From Nipponacmea schrenckii (Eukaryota > Mollusca > Gastropoda > Lottiidae), in NCBI GenBank assembly GCA_030562195.1, contig CM060202.1, positions 11,408,001 to 11,472,000 on the forward strand: a stretch of DNA of 64,000 nucleotides, read 5' to 3'. A model generated the notes under the pieces. It had not been told where the DNA came from. It saw nothing but the letters and a program-made list of their open reading frames with translations, and did not search any database. A program made the position numbers and the translations under genes. Below are positions 11,301 to 30,493 of this stretch, piece after piece. How positions within the stretch are numbered: position 1 is the stretch's first letter; every line of letters begins with the position of its first letter.

Positions 11301-11444
11301 GGTGGGATTTTTAGAAAAATTTGATATAATTATGGACCTTTCACATCAATGTCAACGAAAATGTAATTGAATCTAAGTGACACTGTTCAGGTATTTGGTA
11401 CGAAACGTCTCTATAGTAAATATATAAAATACTCGATTACTTAC
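8341..11444. other. Non-coding stretch; possible intron(s)
   Basis: AT-rich. Short degenerate ~25-bp repeats (aaactatttctagcaac) lie at about 9471-9555. No further exon of the candidate gene starting at 11538 was recognised, although this interval would be downstream of it on the minus strand. Confidence 0.45.
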
Positions 11445-11538
11445 TGTGTGTGGGCACAAGTTCGTCACTATTTGTGTCAAGTTGGAATGTTACTCTTCTT
11501 TTACCCCTTTTCTCCATTTCTTGTTCAGTTTTAGCCAT
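11445..11538 (-). CDS. Putative first coding exon of an unidentified gene
   Basis: On the minus strand an ATG at 11538 opens a 94-nt frame. It encodes a basic, charged peptide beginning MAKTEQEMEKRGKRRVTFQL, then DTNSDELVPTH. It ends exactly at a strong splice donor (GTAAGT) at 11444. Composition is clearly coding-like against the AT-rich surroundings. The KRRVTF stretch resembles an RVxF-type PP1 docking motif, but that is weak. I do not recognise the gene, and no downstream exon was found to 4.8 kb. It could be a chance frame. Confidence 0.4.
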
Positions 11539-12435
11539 TGTAGGACAGAAATCTGAATATTGCATTATACATCCATAGTTTGAGATTTAAGTAACTTATA
11601 ATCCATGTCATTACGTCTATAAACCCGGCATTATAACACACACCAATATAATATCACCTTTAGTCAATGAATACTATACACTCAGTCATTAAGCCAGTTG
11701 TGTCTTGCACGCGCTTCTCAAACCAGTTTACCTTTAAACAGATTACGTCAGCGTTCAATTTAACTATCAACTGAAACCGGTTTGTAAAAGTCGATCGAGT
11801 CATTCATGAATGGAATGAATTCCAGTGGTGTTACGTGTGTAGAGTATTAATGGAATATAGTGCATAGAAACATCATGTTGCTACTGTCTGATTAAGATTT
11901 AGCCTTGACATAGATAATTTGGTCTAAATTGATCGTCGATATAACTTTCAAATCATCAATCCAAATCACATAAATATTTGGTCACGGTAAATTATTATTG
12001 ATAACTTTTATAGTTGTCTACACAGTTCAGAAAGTCCGTCTCAAGTTTTTCAAACGTGTTTGACCACCCTATTCTTAGACACAGTACTTGAATGAACTTT
12101 TCTTAATCTGGCCTTAATCGACTGCATAAAACTGAAAAAATTATAAAATTTTTCCCTACAACGTGCCAAAAGTTGAGATGGCCTATATTCTCATTGAATT
12201 GAGCAACTCTCCTTCATTTTTAGTGATTTTCCTTTACCTATGTATTAACATGTATATTATAGACTAGACCCCAGAGCGTCTGTTACTTTGTGCTATATGA
12301 TGCCAATATTTCAGTGCAATACGGTGAAATACATTCCAGATCAGCTTGACACTTACATCAGGTTTGGGAGATTTCCTTCTTTTTTGTATCAGATATTAAT
12401 TGTTTTAAGCTGCAAAAGTTAACTGGCAGACTGTC
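11539..12435. other. Non-coding stretch, nothing recognised
   Basis: No ORF, RNA gene or repeat supported. If the exon at 11445-11538 is real, this would be its upstream region. Confidence 0.45.
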
Positions 12436-12760
12436 ATTGGTTCATCCAATCGGATATCCTCTATTTTTGGTATGTTAAATTCTGATGGATGTCTTATTTT
12501 GAACAATATTTAATTCAGATGTCCTCTTTGAAACTATGTCTTCAGTTCAATTCAATTGGATATCCTCTCTTTTTGCAATGTTAAATTCTGATTGATATAC
12601 TATTTCAAACAATGTTTAAATCGTCTGACTACCTCTTTGAAATTGTCACTGGTTAATCTAATTTTATATCCCCTCTTTTGTGTTATGTTAAATTGTGATG
12701 GTTGTCCCCCTTAAAAATAATATTAACCCTAGTGGATGTCTTTCTTAGAATGATCCCAAG
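12436..12760. repeat. Degenerate tandem repeat, ~108 bp x 3
   Basis: Three diverged units start near 12436, 12545 and 12652. They share the order ggatatcctct, atgttaaattctgat, a caatatttaa-like block and cctctttgaaa. Confidence 0.65.
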
Positions 12761-14884
12761 GGGTATTCTATCTTAAAATCTTTTTAAGATGTCCCCTGTA
12801 ACTTTCACATATCTAACATATCTTCTGGCGTCCAGGCCGGAAAACTTACACCACTCCAGAGGATGTCCGACCTTATGTCTAATAGGAATCAGTATACGAC
12901 TAATTTCGTTGTCCAAAACAGTTTTCCCGATTTCACAAGGTTATACAACACATTTATAAATCTCCGTAAGTCTCAAGACACAAACTGCAAATGACAAAAT
13001 TAGAGATTACGAATGTAGGCCTCGCTTTTAAAAGAAATATATTGTTTGATTTATTGTAAGGATTTTTGTTGACGCCTCGTCGTTATTTATAATACCGGCT
13101 TATTATCTCACGTGGATAGTAGGCTCATATACTGTTGTAATACACTAGTACTATTTAGGTACAAATACTACGTCAACATTATAAACAGTTGTATTACTTA
13201 CTGCTTATGCAATCATTTTGGTTGTCTTATCGTGGTTATTTATATGACTTACAATATTATTGTTGAATGTTTAAAATTTCCAGGCGTTACTAAGGTTGGT
13301 AGATTATTCACAGGCTGGTATATTGGGTATGAAGTGGCACGATAAGGCAATTTTTTTAGGCTTCCTACATGACTGTATGACCTTGTATTTCTAAATCTAA
13401 TCAGAAATTATGAACACCATTGTTAATTGCGTCTTCTCTGATAAAAGAATTTCATGCAATTTAAGAGCGCGGACCTATGAGAAGCCCTCTAATAAATTAA
13501 AGTAGCCTATTATTTAATGAATGTACATCATCGGTTTTTTTTGGTTAAAATTTTTAAAAACGATTTTCTTTTGTGATTATCGTGTTTAAATAATTATTCC
13601 ATGTGAACATGCACTCGGTTTAGACAGAAGGAACATAATCTAACACTTAGATTTAACATCATTTACACCCACGTTTAGGACTGCTATCGTGCTGAAACTA
13701 AAATAAATTCTTGCTTGTCCTTCGTAGACCTGCAGCACTTCAGTCTAATGTATAGAAAATATGGGCCTACTACTAGGTCGGAACAAAAAACATGTCACCA
13801 GAGTAAGACATGTTAATAGCTAAAACAGTGACGTAATCTAAATTGTCCCTAATAAAATTCAATTAATTTGACATTCTTCAATCTTCCTGTGGTCTATAAG
13901 ATGCCTTTAAAATTAGGTCCAATCATAAAGTTACGTCACAGCGAAGCAGAAATATTGTCCATGACGTCAGTAGAGTACATCTTTGTGGCCACTAACTTCC
14001 GAGATTTTACGTCGTATTCTTTTAAAGTCGGCTCTGATTGTCTTTGACATTCTAGAAACAAGCTGTGTATGTACTTATAATTATACAAGTATAAAATGAT
14101 TGTAACTATGATGACGATCGTGCCGTGTCAACCACAGTCTCTCTCGCACGCTGTTTTTATTAATTCTTTCAGATTCCAACAATACGTCAGAAGCATGCTC
14201 CACTTCAAGAAATCACAGGCATTCGCTAAATTGTGCATTATTTATTCTATCGAAATGAAGCTAAAAGGGGGTGTGTGTCAACGTTCAGCGTCACATATAT
14301 GACTTTATGCCATATCCTGGTGATAAATAATATTATGGCTTTCGTTATTATTATAAGAATAATACTATTTTCATTTATGGAAGTAGAAAGGGGAATCATT
14401 ATTTGTGTACATCATTTAGTTTCAAACATATCTCAATATCCCAATATCAAATTATTATTAAACAGGTACTGCTTCCTCATATGTCCACGAACAACGATTC
14501 ATAATGAAATGCAACAAGTGCCTTCGTAGTAACTAGTTTATATAGAACAAGCTGGTCCACCCACACATTCTGCCAACCTGGATTATATTGGTATTGTAGA
14601 ATATAATGACACCTTTGATGAAAACGATTACAATTGTAAATCGGGTGTAAAGAGAATTAATCAGGCAGGTTTTTATATTGACAATGTTCGATGGAGTATT
14701 TTGCTTATAAATAGGCATGTGTTCCTAATAGATTGGAGACTGACTGTGATCTATAGGAAATCGGCAAATCACAGGCACAGTGACTTATATTACCTTGCAA
14801 AAAAATCTGAGAATTAGGCCCCGAAAAGCACAGTAGCAATTAGCAACTACTAAATTTTAATCAAGTCTGCGATATAATTAGGCT
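12761..14884. other. Non-coding stretch, nothing recognised
   Basis: Only short frames without recognisable motifs or codon structure. Confidence 0.5.
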
Positions 14885-15985
14885 AAAACACAGTGGACTT
14901 TATGATTCATTAACACAGCGTATGATATGACTCATTAACAATATGGACTAAATGATATAGTTACAAAGTGGACTAGGCTATATGATACAGTAACACAGTG
15001 GACTATGTGATATAGTAACACAGTGGATTATATGATTCATTTACAAAGCGTATTATATTACAAATTAACAATATGAACTATATGATATAGTTACTAAATG
15101 AACTATATGATAAAGTAACACGGTGGACTAGATGATTCAATAACACAGTGGACTGTATGACACATTAACACAGTGTATTGTATGACACATTAACAATGTG
15201 GACTATAAGATATTGTTACTAACGATATAGTAACACAGTGGATTATATGATTCATTTACAAAGAGTATTTTATGATAAATTAACAATATGAACTATATGA
15301 TATAGTTACTAAATGGACTATATTATACAGTAACACAGCGGACTATGTGATATAGTAACACAGTGGACTAGATGATATAGTAACACAGTGGACTAGATGA
15401 CATAGTAACACAGTGGACTATGTGATATAGTAACACAGTGGACTATGTGATATAGTAACACAGTGGACTAGATGATTCAATAACACAGTGGACTGTGTGA
15501 CACATTAACAATATGGACTATATGATAAAGTAACACAGTGGACTAGATGATTCAATAACACAGTGGACTGTATGACACATTAACAATATGGACTATATGA
15601 TAAAGTAACACAGTGGACTAGATGATTCAATAACACAGTGGACTGTATGACACATTAACAATATGGACTATGTGATATAGTAACACAGTGTCACAGTGTA
15701 TATTATATGACACATTAACAATTTGGACTATAAGATATTGTTACTAATGATATAGTAACACAGTGGACTAGATGATTCAATAACACAGTGGACTGTATGA
15801 CACATTAACAATATGGACTATTTGATACAGTAACACAGTGTCACAGTGTATATTATATGACACATTAACAATTTGGACTATAAGATATTGTTACTAATGA
15901 TATAGTAACACAGTGGACTAGATGATTCAATAACACAGTGGACTATAATTATGATACATTAACACAGTTGACTATATTATGATAC
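14885..15985. repeat. 1.1-kb minisatellite, ~24-bp unit with higher-order structure
   Basis: Units follow the pattern gtaacacagtggactatgtg then atatag, with variants containing gattcaat, gacacatt and caatatgg. In the right half, groups of three variant units repeat as ~75-bp blocks. A larger block of roughly 145 bp containing gttactaatgatatag and cagtgtcacagtgtatatta occurs twice (about 15690-15830 and 15832-15950). Confidence 0.9.
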
Positions 15986-15994
15986 ACTGACACT

Positions 15995-16168
15995 GTGTAG
16001 AGGCTGTGCACGCTAGATCCCTCGACAGTTCCAAATGGATAAACGAGTAGGCTCACGCCGATGTCCTGGCCAATCTTTCCCCTCATTGCACACAACATGG
16101 CGTTGCCTGTCTTCATTAGTCCATAAAATGAGGAAGAGTAGGACGTTAATTCCATTCATTTAATTTTT
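15995..16168 (+). mobile_element. tRNA-derived SINE, copy B (5' truncated)
   Basis: Begins at the internal ggctgtgcacgctagatccc and continues through the body and the attcattt tail. It matches copy A at 6500-6857 but lacks its head. It abuts the end of the minisatellite. Confidence 0.75.
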
Positions 16169-18955
16169 ACAATAGCTCACAAATTGATGCATTAACATAA
16201 ATGCTGTATAATGTTCATGACCTTGTTCATCCCAAATGTATTTTTATCTAATATTCTCTCAGTAAAGATGAAAATCTTTTGTTATAGTGTGATATTCTTA
16301 ATTATTTACTTGATAGGCAAAGTCTTAAAACACAATATTGATCAAAGTGGAACGAAATGTAGGTAGATTTGAGTATTCATGCGTTTATTTATTAGTTACT
16401 GCAAGTATCACTCTCTGGTTACTCGGAGGTTTCTCGATTTTGGAGTCTGGGTAACTGCAAACCGACATACAAATAATGAGACAAAAGGCTTAACTAGGCA
16501 TTTACACAATGTCAAGCTATTACTCGCTATATATACGTTGACATCATTCGACACATTTTCTGTTTGTATGTTTGTATGTACAGAGACTTGATTGGATTGC
16601 ACGCCAATCAGAGCTTTCCAAAGGAAGACTATTAAAAATAATTAAAGTAGCACGTGTAACCGAGAGCTCAGATTGGTTGTATTCTGTGATACAAGTCAAA
16701 CCTTGTACTAAATTGGTATCTAGTCCAGTTCGTTAACCGTTGGTCATAGATTAATGACCTAAAACGCTTTAAGATATACATACGCTTAGGTCCGGTTGTA
16801 AACTATACAGTTTCATTATTAAAAAAATTTATAATTTATTAGTTATTTAATCGGTTCCATTGAGTTTTTCACTTTGATCATTTGCTTGCAGACGTCTATA
16901 AGAATTCGCAGATATCTCGACAATTTATGACAAGTCTTAATGGAGCGAATACCATTTACCAACATAAATCACAAGACCTCAATTTTGAATTCAATAATAA
17001 TTGATAGATATACCTATTCATTTTTCTATAAAGCCACAAATATAATGGCCATGTTATTTGACCTTAAAGACTTCCGAGGGAGTACATTCAAATTAAATAA
17101 AAAGATGTTTTGATCTTAATTTTGGCATGTGTACAATGGAGGAAACAGCTTTTAGCATTTCACTGTCAAGATATCTTCGATATCTACAACGTGTTACACA
17201 CGGGGCCTCGACCGTATATCATAGAATGATTAGATTTTTATTTGTGTGACAGCGCCTTCTGCCTACACCTGCAGTTTTTAAGTCCGATATGATATTTAAT
17301 GAAATGCATTGTATGTTACATTTCACTTTTCATGAATTCTATAACGTACTTGACGTTTGGTTCGGTGGATTTGAAATTGTCCACCTTCAACTTCCTTTTC
17401 ATCTCCTGCACCTATTTACCCGTACCCAATTTAACAGTTTCAATGTTTCACAATAACAATACACACGAGAGTGTTTTGTGACCAGTGTATAGTAAGTTAA
17501 GGGGAGAGAACTGCGACTAAAATAGAACCACCTGTGTTAGGGTGGTAGAAATAGAGGCTACAGTTTAACTAAATATTTATAATGAATAATAGTATAAATA
17601 AAACCTGTCTGGTGGTATTTAGTACAAATACTTCGACCAATTTATTCTAGTAAATTACTAAGCAATACGAATCTTAAAGAGGCGGTCTTGGAGAGGTGAT
17701 AGACACTAAAACTATCTCGAGCATTTCTCCCACTCTTCCCTCTGGATCAATATGTTTTGGGCAGATGTCGTCATCATTTAGAGAAACTTTAATGTTTTTC
17801 GGGTTTCAATTTTTAAGGCAACGTTATGACCTCTGTTACTGATTGTGCATGTATAATCCGTGTTTATCATTATGACTATGCCTACTAGTGGTAAACGATG
17901 ATGTTTGGTAATACGCCGCTTATCAGAATCAACTGAGAGGATGTGATACGTTCTGTTGTTCTCTCCTGATTAGTCCAAATGAATAAAAGATAATTGCATT
18001 ATGAATTGAGTCCATTTGTTTCGAGATATTAATAAATTATGTCTCTAATGTACAAGATTGTCTATCGTCACGTGATGTCTGAGGATTAGGCTATCATTCT
18101 GTTGGTGATAATCTTAATAATGGGATTATCTAATCACGTGGTTGACAACGTGACCCCTTAGTAACTGTAACGTAACGACGATATTGATATATTATACTAC
18201 TAGTATAATTTGTTGATTGTGCTACTTTTATAATAACAAATAACCAAAGTTCAACTGGTTCAGTTGAATTCTGCAGTAAATTTTCATACAGAATATACTA
18301 ACGTAAGTTACCTCATTATTCGGTTCACCTTCTGGGTCAAATATTTTACTAAATCATGAATGTCTTTTCATGCAAATTAACAGCATAACTTGGGATTATT
18401 TTATGTATTTTGATGTTTAATTGAGTAGGTTTATCTATAAGCGTGTAGGATATTGCATTGGAAACTATCTTTCTGGGGTCCATTCTCAAAGCAGGATCAT
18501 TACCCTGCCTTGTGGTTCGGGCAGAAAGAAAAGAAAGAAAGGTATGATATATGATATCATATTGCCCCGTGAATCCAATAGGCCTACCTATTTTCAAGCA
18601 TTATTATTAAAATAGGATTATTAAATCATAGCAGACTTATTTTTTATATAAAAAAAACCTTAGTATGCATTGTGCATGTATAGCACTCTACTAGTCTACA
18701 ACAATAAAAATATATCGACACCTAAGATTCCCCAATCGTAGCGATCACGCCCAATGTATAATCATTTACCATTATGACAACATAGAACCACCATTGCCTC
18801 ACAGCCCTATACTATTCCAAAGGGATTATGATTACTATTTTCTATTATATACTATTTAACACCCCATGTATTATAGCATTGTTACATCATAGCATAGCAC
18901 AATGACAACGTAGCTTATCCATGATCTGAAACTTGTCTTCATTTTACCTTAACAG
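16169..18955. other. Non-coding stretch; CFAP68 upstream region or 5' intron
   Basis: No protein-like ORF. The acceptor tttaccttaacag ends at 18955, just before the CFAP68 start codon. Part of this interval is therefore probably an intron within the CFAP68 5' UTR. The non-coding first exon was not located. Confidence 0.5.
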
Positions 18956-18962
18956 CATCAAT

Positions 18963-19894
18963 ATGAGTTTATATAAAGAACCGGCATTTAGAAGTATGAT
19001 ACGAGCCAGTGGGTTGGGTGAAGAATGGGTCCACGACCACGATGAAAAGAAATTTAAACAGGTTGGCTGGAGATGTACTACAAAAGAGGATGCGTCATAT
19101 GGTAACGGAACTCTGATTGGAAACTGGAATGAAAAGCGTTTTGATATCAATAAAGCTAAACAGACAAAACCCCTTCCATCACAAGTAAGCATTTAAAATA
19201 CACAAGTTTGCTCGATATTGTCCAAAGTACCTACACTGGTATAAAGCTTAATATAAATCAAATCAAATTTAAGCTTACAAAAACTGAAATATCAACTTTG
19301 TATGGAAGCCGACTGTAGCCATATGTATGAGCACGTATACCTAAGAATAATTTAGAAGGCGTTTGAAGATTTCACTTTATTTTAAAAATAATCATTTTGC
19401 TTTCGGTGGAGTCTGTCTACTTAATAATTAAATCCTCATTATTCTACCGTTTCTTTCAGTATAACCATTATTTTGAATCAACATATGAATCTGGTTACAA
19501 CTCCAAGAATTCAGGAGTTCCGAAAGAATTGAGAAATCTTAAAGGTAGGTTAACCAATTTTAGAAAATAACTGTTGATTGTCCACAATTTTTCGGTTTTT
19601 TATTTGTAACACCGTATAAAGGGTTTAAATGATTTGATATTCACATGTCAATTGAACAACTCACACACAGAGTGTTTTACTGGATTTATACGTATATCGA
19701 TGTTATTTAGTATATAATAAACAATTTACTTTTCAGAACGACACAGTCACGCTTTTCCTAGTCACCAACCAGAGCTCGATCTACCCAGCCTTAAATCCCA
19801 ATATAACAGCTGGGAGACAACTTCAAGAGCAGCTTACGTGGACCCTAAAATACGGGAACAACCTATCACATCTGTAGGACAAGGAACGTCTTAG
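18963..19894 (+). CDS. CFAP68: Cilia- and flagella-associated protein 68 (C11orf1 homolog)
   Basis: Three coding exons (18963-19184, 19460-19544, 19737-19894) join in phase at GT-AG sites to give 154 aa. This is close to the roughly 150 aa of the vertebrate protein. Diagnostic stretches in order are VGWRCTTKED, LIGNWNEKRFD, KPLPSQ at the exon 1 end, YNHYFESTYESGYN in exon 2, and FPSHQPELDLPSL in exon 3. In vertebrates CFAP68 is a microtubule inner protein in ciliary doublet microtubules. The ATG at 18963 is chosen because an acceptor at 18955 lies 7 nt upstream, so a 5' UTR intron is likely. The first coding intron reads in frame for three codons (to 19196) if unspliced. Family assignment is from recalled motif order; the splice model is read directly. 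Confidence 0.88.
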
Positions 19895-20054
19895 TAGTCT
19901 ATTGTGAATGACGTTTAGGACCGAGAGCGCCATGACAGTCGTAAACGTGAGAAGAAGTATTCAGTGAAAAGGTGTTCTCTGCTTGTTTACTGACTGTTTA
20001 AAAAGCAAATCAAAATTAAATTTGCAATTCATGTTATTTTTATGTTGTGTTGTC

Positions 20055-20060
20055 AATAAA
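20055..20060 (+). terminator. CFAP68 polyadenylation signal
   Basis: AATAAA 161 bp after the CFAP68 stop codon; canonical and correctly placed. Confidence 0.7.
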
Positions 20061-22324
20061 AGGAAGGTATTAGTCATATTTGGTCATATATCGGGTATTC
20101 GGATAAGTTTTGTATCGCTTCAAAGACCTCTAGCTCGAAGATGACGATATTTTTAGTATTCCAGGAAAATTAAAAAAAAATCCCACATGAAGGTTTCAGA
20201 ACATAATTAAATAAATCATTTTGATGTTTTTGATCAGAGTTGCGTACCTTAAATTATTATATCATTTGTCAGACTAATTGATTTGATCAAGTACATACAT
20301 AGATATCAATAACAATTTTTAAAAATATATAGTTTTAAATGTCCACTTTTATTGGGGCATTTGTCAACTTAATACTCGAACTGTTGGGACATATATTTAT
20401 TAAGTGGACATTTCCTGAATATTGGGTCAATGTCCCAATATCACCCAAGACCCAACAATAAAGCTGGTTATTTTTAGCCCTCAGGATTTTTCATGACGAA
20501 ATATCCTATATTGTTAAACATTAATATTGGGTCAGTACATTGTGTTACTGGGTCTATGCTGTGATTATATATATATATATATATATTTTGGTTACTATAT
20601 ATATATATTCGGCATTTACGTGAATTTTGATCATGAATATTTTTGCCCACTGCCACTCAGCAATAATTAGACTTTCAGTGAAGCAAACAAAAAACGTATC
20701 CCCTATCCTCTAATTTCTTTTTCCTGTTGTCTTTCTAAAACAACGATGAAGATTTAGTATTTTGTCAATTATCAATTATTTTAACAATTTTTAAGTTGAA
20801 ATAATTCAAATTTGATTTTTGGTCGAATAGTCGCGAATATCTATGCTAGTTTAATGTGTATGCCAAATTCGTGGGTCAGCTACCAGATAGCTATTATAAT
20901 GAGCAAATGTTGTGGAACAGGTGCTTACTACACTACAATTAGAATTGGAACACCAACCCCAAAAAGACATATTCGCAGGTAGCTCATCAACATCATTGAC
21001 ATATATACTGTTCACAACTGTTAAGATATATCTTCTTGATGGCCAATCATTTTGTATAATCATATCATAAAATTGAGCCATAATAATAGGCAGTGAATTT
21101 GGAACAAGATGTTAACTATTCAATCAATTTTTCCCCCAAAAAGCCAAACTTATTTAAATTATCAAAAGATGTGTAATATATATAATAAATACAGAATCAA
21201 AACATATTACATGATAGAAATAACAAATAATTTAATAACATCAACCTAGCCAATGGTTAATCAATAAAGGATATTATTTAAATTATAAATAAAATATTGC
21301 GGAATGTTTCGCATTTTTTCAAATACCTATACTTCATTACTGGACCCTATATCAAAACAATATTCAAAGAGTGCAACAAATCAAAGATAAAAAGTAATGA
21401 AGAGCAAATTAAGAGCATGTAGTAAATTTTTATATCAACAAATGAAATAAGTAGTGCAAACCATCAAAAAACCATGAACAAAACAAAGACAAACATATAA
21501 ACAAGTGGAATGTAAATGCTTTATTCTGGGTATAAATCAACCAAAAATACTTATGGCTCACAAATAAATTAATATTCAAATGTTGGTATAATGAAAATGA
21601 ACTCAAATCATAAGTAAACAAAATCAAGTCTGATAGCAAGTTCCTGATAAATTTTAAAAGCAAAATTTTCAAAAAAAGATCTTCAAGATAAAAAAGGGAG
21701 ATTGAAGAAAAACTTAAGATTGCAATTTAATAGGTTTTAGCAAACTGATTTTGTAAATAAAATTCTTAATAAGAAGTTGAAAAATAATCCTAGTATTGGT
21801 AATACCAAAATCACTATAGTTATTCATATTGGTAGTAAATAAGTAATGTATATCGTTGTTTTTTGTTTGATTTTAAGTTTACCGGGCCATATATATATCT
21901 CTTTTCAGAAATTGTGGTTTAAACCGGGATGCAAATTAGAAAATCATATCAAAATATTCTATAGTGATTCAAAAAGTGTCTTCGAATTTGTATTGGGTAG
22001 ATTTTGAATTAAATTTAGATGCTTTCAACAAAATTGTTAACAAATAGTTGAAAGTAAACTTGTGGCATGGATTTTGACAAATCAGATTTCTCGAAAATAA
22101 GAAACATGGTTTTGCAAAAAATTTTGAGAAGCCAAGAATTTGATTATTTGGATATTTTCCCAAATGTTGGCATTTAAAAAATTCAAATTTGATCCATTGA
22201 AAACAATGCCTAATTAAAACTACAGTAACACAATAGAATATAATTAACACAAATTATTATTTTTGGTTGTTGTAAAGATCCAAAACCTTTTACAGTAAAT
22301 TATTTATGAAATAAAAAAGCTTTA
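20061..22324. other. Intergenic region between convergent CFAP68 and GGT
   Basis: AT-rich. A (TA)n tract lies at about 20566-20604. A small hairpin pairs aaatgtccactt (about 20337) with aagtggacattt (about 20402). A 76-codon minus-strand frame at 20851-21081 shows no recognised motif and is not called as a gene. Confidence 0.5.
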
Positions 22325-22729
22325 CATTAATTATCAATTTATATTAATTGACCTATCTATAATAGACAAGTTATTGAAGTTATAAAATATAAACAAAGAG
22401 GTCAAATTCTGATTTTATATATCTATGAAAAAAATCATAAAAAGCCATAAATGATGTAGATAAAACAAGACTTTTATAAAAGATACCCTAAATTAAAAAA
22501 ACTCACAGCCCATCTGATATGATTCATATTATGAAAGATATGAAATTAGGAATGAAATAAAGTGGATATAAATATAGTGTTGATGTTTGGAATGGTAATT
22601 TTTAAATTGAGACTAAAACATTCATTAAAATTCATTAATCCATGATTGTATATACATAAACAATTAGCTAATATTTGTCAAAATAATTACTACCACAGTC
22701 CAAAATAGCAGTCATACTTTTTTTTCTTA
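22325..22729. repeat. 405-bp direct duplication, copy 1
   Basis: By eye identical, without indels, to 23393-23797 (offset 1068 bp throughout). Flanks beyond the block diverge, apart from an upstream shared gagaagccaagaatttgatt at 22126 and 23222. Confidence 0.85.
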
Positions 22730-23392
22730 GGCCGTGCAAAGTAAATTGTCTGTTTTACAGGCCTTTTTTTTTAAAAAATGGGGCGAGAGGGCGAATTTAT
22801 TATTTATTATTTATAAGCGCTTTTTTAAATTTGTCACCAGAAAAAATCGGAGCGAGCGAAGCTATTTATTATTTATTTCTACAATTTAAAAAATAGATTG
22901 CATTCAGATGCAACTATCAGATGTTTTTAGAGTTTGAATGATATTAGTTGATAGAAATAACAGAACCTTTTTACCTTTCAACTTCACATAAACATAATCA
23001 TTCCAACATATTTACTACCTCTGACAATGATGCACTTAGGGTGCATCAGGGCTGATAATATTATGTCAAGACAATGTTATGCTACTACAGTAATCAGTAC
23101 TAATCCATTTCTATCCATCTGTAAACTATATTTTAAAATGCCATTGTGTGGTAATAATTATTATTATTGGAAATTTTGGAACAAATTGTCATACATCACA
23201 TGGCAAGAACAAAACAATTATTGAGAAGCCAAGAATTTGATTATTCATGAAATCATTTTGATCCTGCAAAAAGTGGCAATTAAAACTACATTCACAATTT
23301 GATAATTAAACAATTCCTATAATTAAAAAGCGTATGTTGTAACAATCAATAGAAAATATTATTAACATAAAATTATTTTTTGTATTCGTTTC

Positions 23393-23797
23393 CATTAATT
23401 ATCAATTTATATTAATTGACCTATCTATAATAGACAAGTTATTGAAGTTATAAAATATAAACAAAGAGGTCAAATTCTGATTTTATATATCTATGAAAAA
23501 AATCATAAAAAGCCATAAATGATGTAGATAAAACAAGACTTTTATAAAAGATACCCTAAATTAAAAAAACTCACAGCCCATCTGATATGATTCATATTAT
23601 GAAAGATATGAAATTAGGAATGAAATAAAGTGGATATAAATATAGTGTTGATGTTTGGAATGGTAATTTTTAAATTGAGACTAAAACATTCATTAAAATT
23701 CATTAATCCATGATTGTATATACATAAACAATTAGCTAATATTTGTCAAAATAATTACTACCACAGTCCAAAATAGCAGTCATACTTTTTTTTCTTA
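23393..23797. repeat. 405-bp direct duplication, copy 2 (GGT 3' flank)
   Basis: Identical to 22325-22729. It lies 55 bp beyond the GGT stop codon, so it probably forms part of the GGT 3' UTR. Confidence 0.85.
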
Positions 23798-23851
23798 TGT
23801 TGTGTTACTTTAAAATTATATTTTTTGACAGTTAGAAGCTGTAATCTAATA

Positions 23852-30132
<6,281 letters not shown>

Positions 30133-30493
30133 AATATGCGTTAAAAATTTTATTCTTATTCCTCAAAGTGTCAAATGTTTACTTCATTATTTCAACGTCA
30201 CCTGTTAACCGTGACTTCAATTTTATAGAGTTATCTCCCCTCGTTGCTAATCTTTAGTAGGTGGATAGATTTACAGAATCGCACAATATTCAAGTTTTCC
30301 GTGGACCATATTACGCTATTATTTCTAACTTTTAATCTAAGAACGTGATATACGACCTACAATATTATTGTCCAACCTAACTGTACATTGGAATTACTAG
30401 TAGCCCCAGACACTACAAGTCAATAGGCCTACACTATACACAAGATAGTTCATGCCCCTTATAAGGACTCGGACCAATAAAACATTTTATGCT

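Noticed and set aside
14096..14529. Overlapping plus-strand frames of 68 and 98 codons
   Set aside because: Composition looks like translated AT-rich non-coding DNA; no motif, no splice-bounded structure.
14885..15985. CRISPR-like array
   Set aside because: Units are contiguous 24-bp minisatellite variants without unique spacers, in a eukaryotic contig.
20851..21081. Minus-strand 76-codon frame with several Cys and Trp
   Set aside because: No recognised domain, no clear splice context, and it lies in intergenic AT-rich DNA. Probably a chance frame.
22740..22890. GC-richer gcgagagggcgaattt / ggagcgagcgaagc segment
   Set aside because: Looks like a fragment of an unknown repeat, but too short and without structure to annotate.
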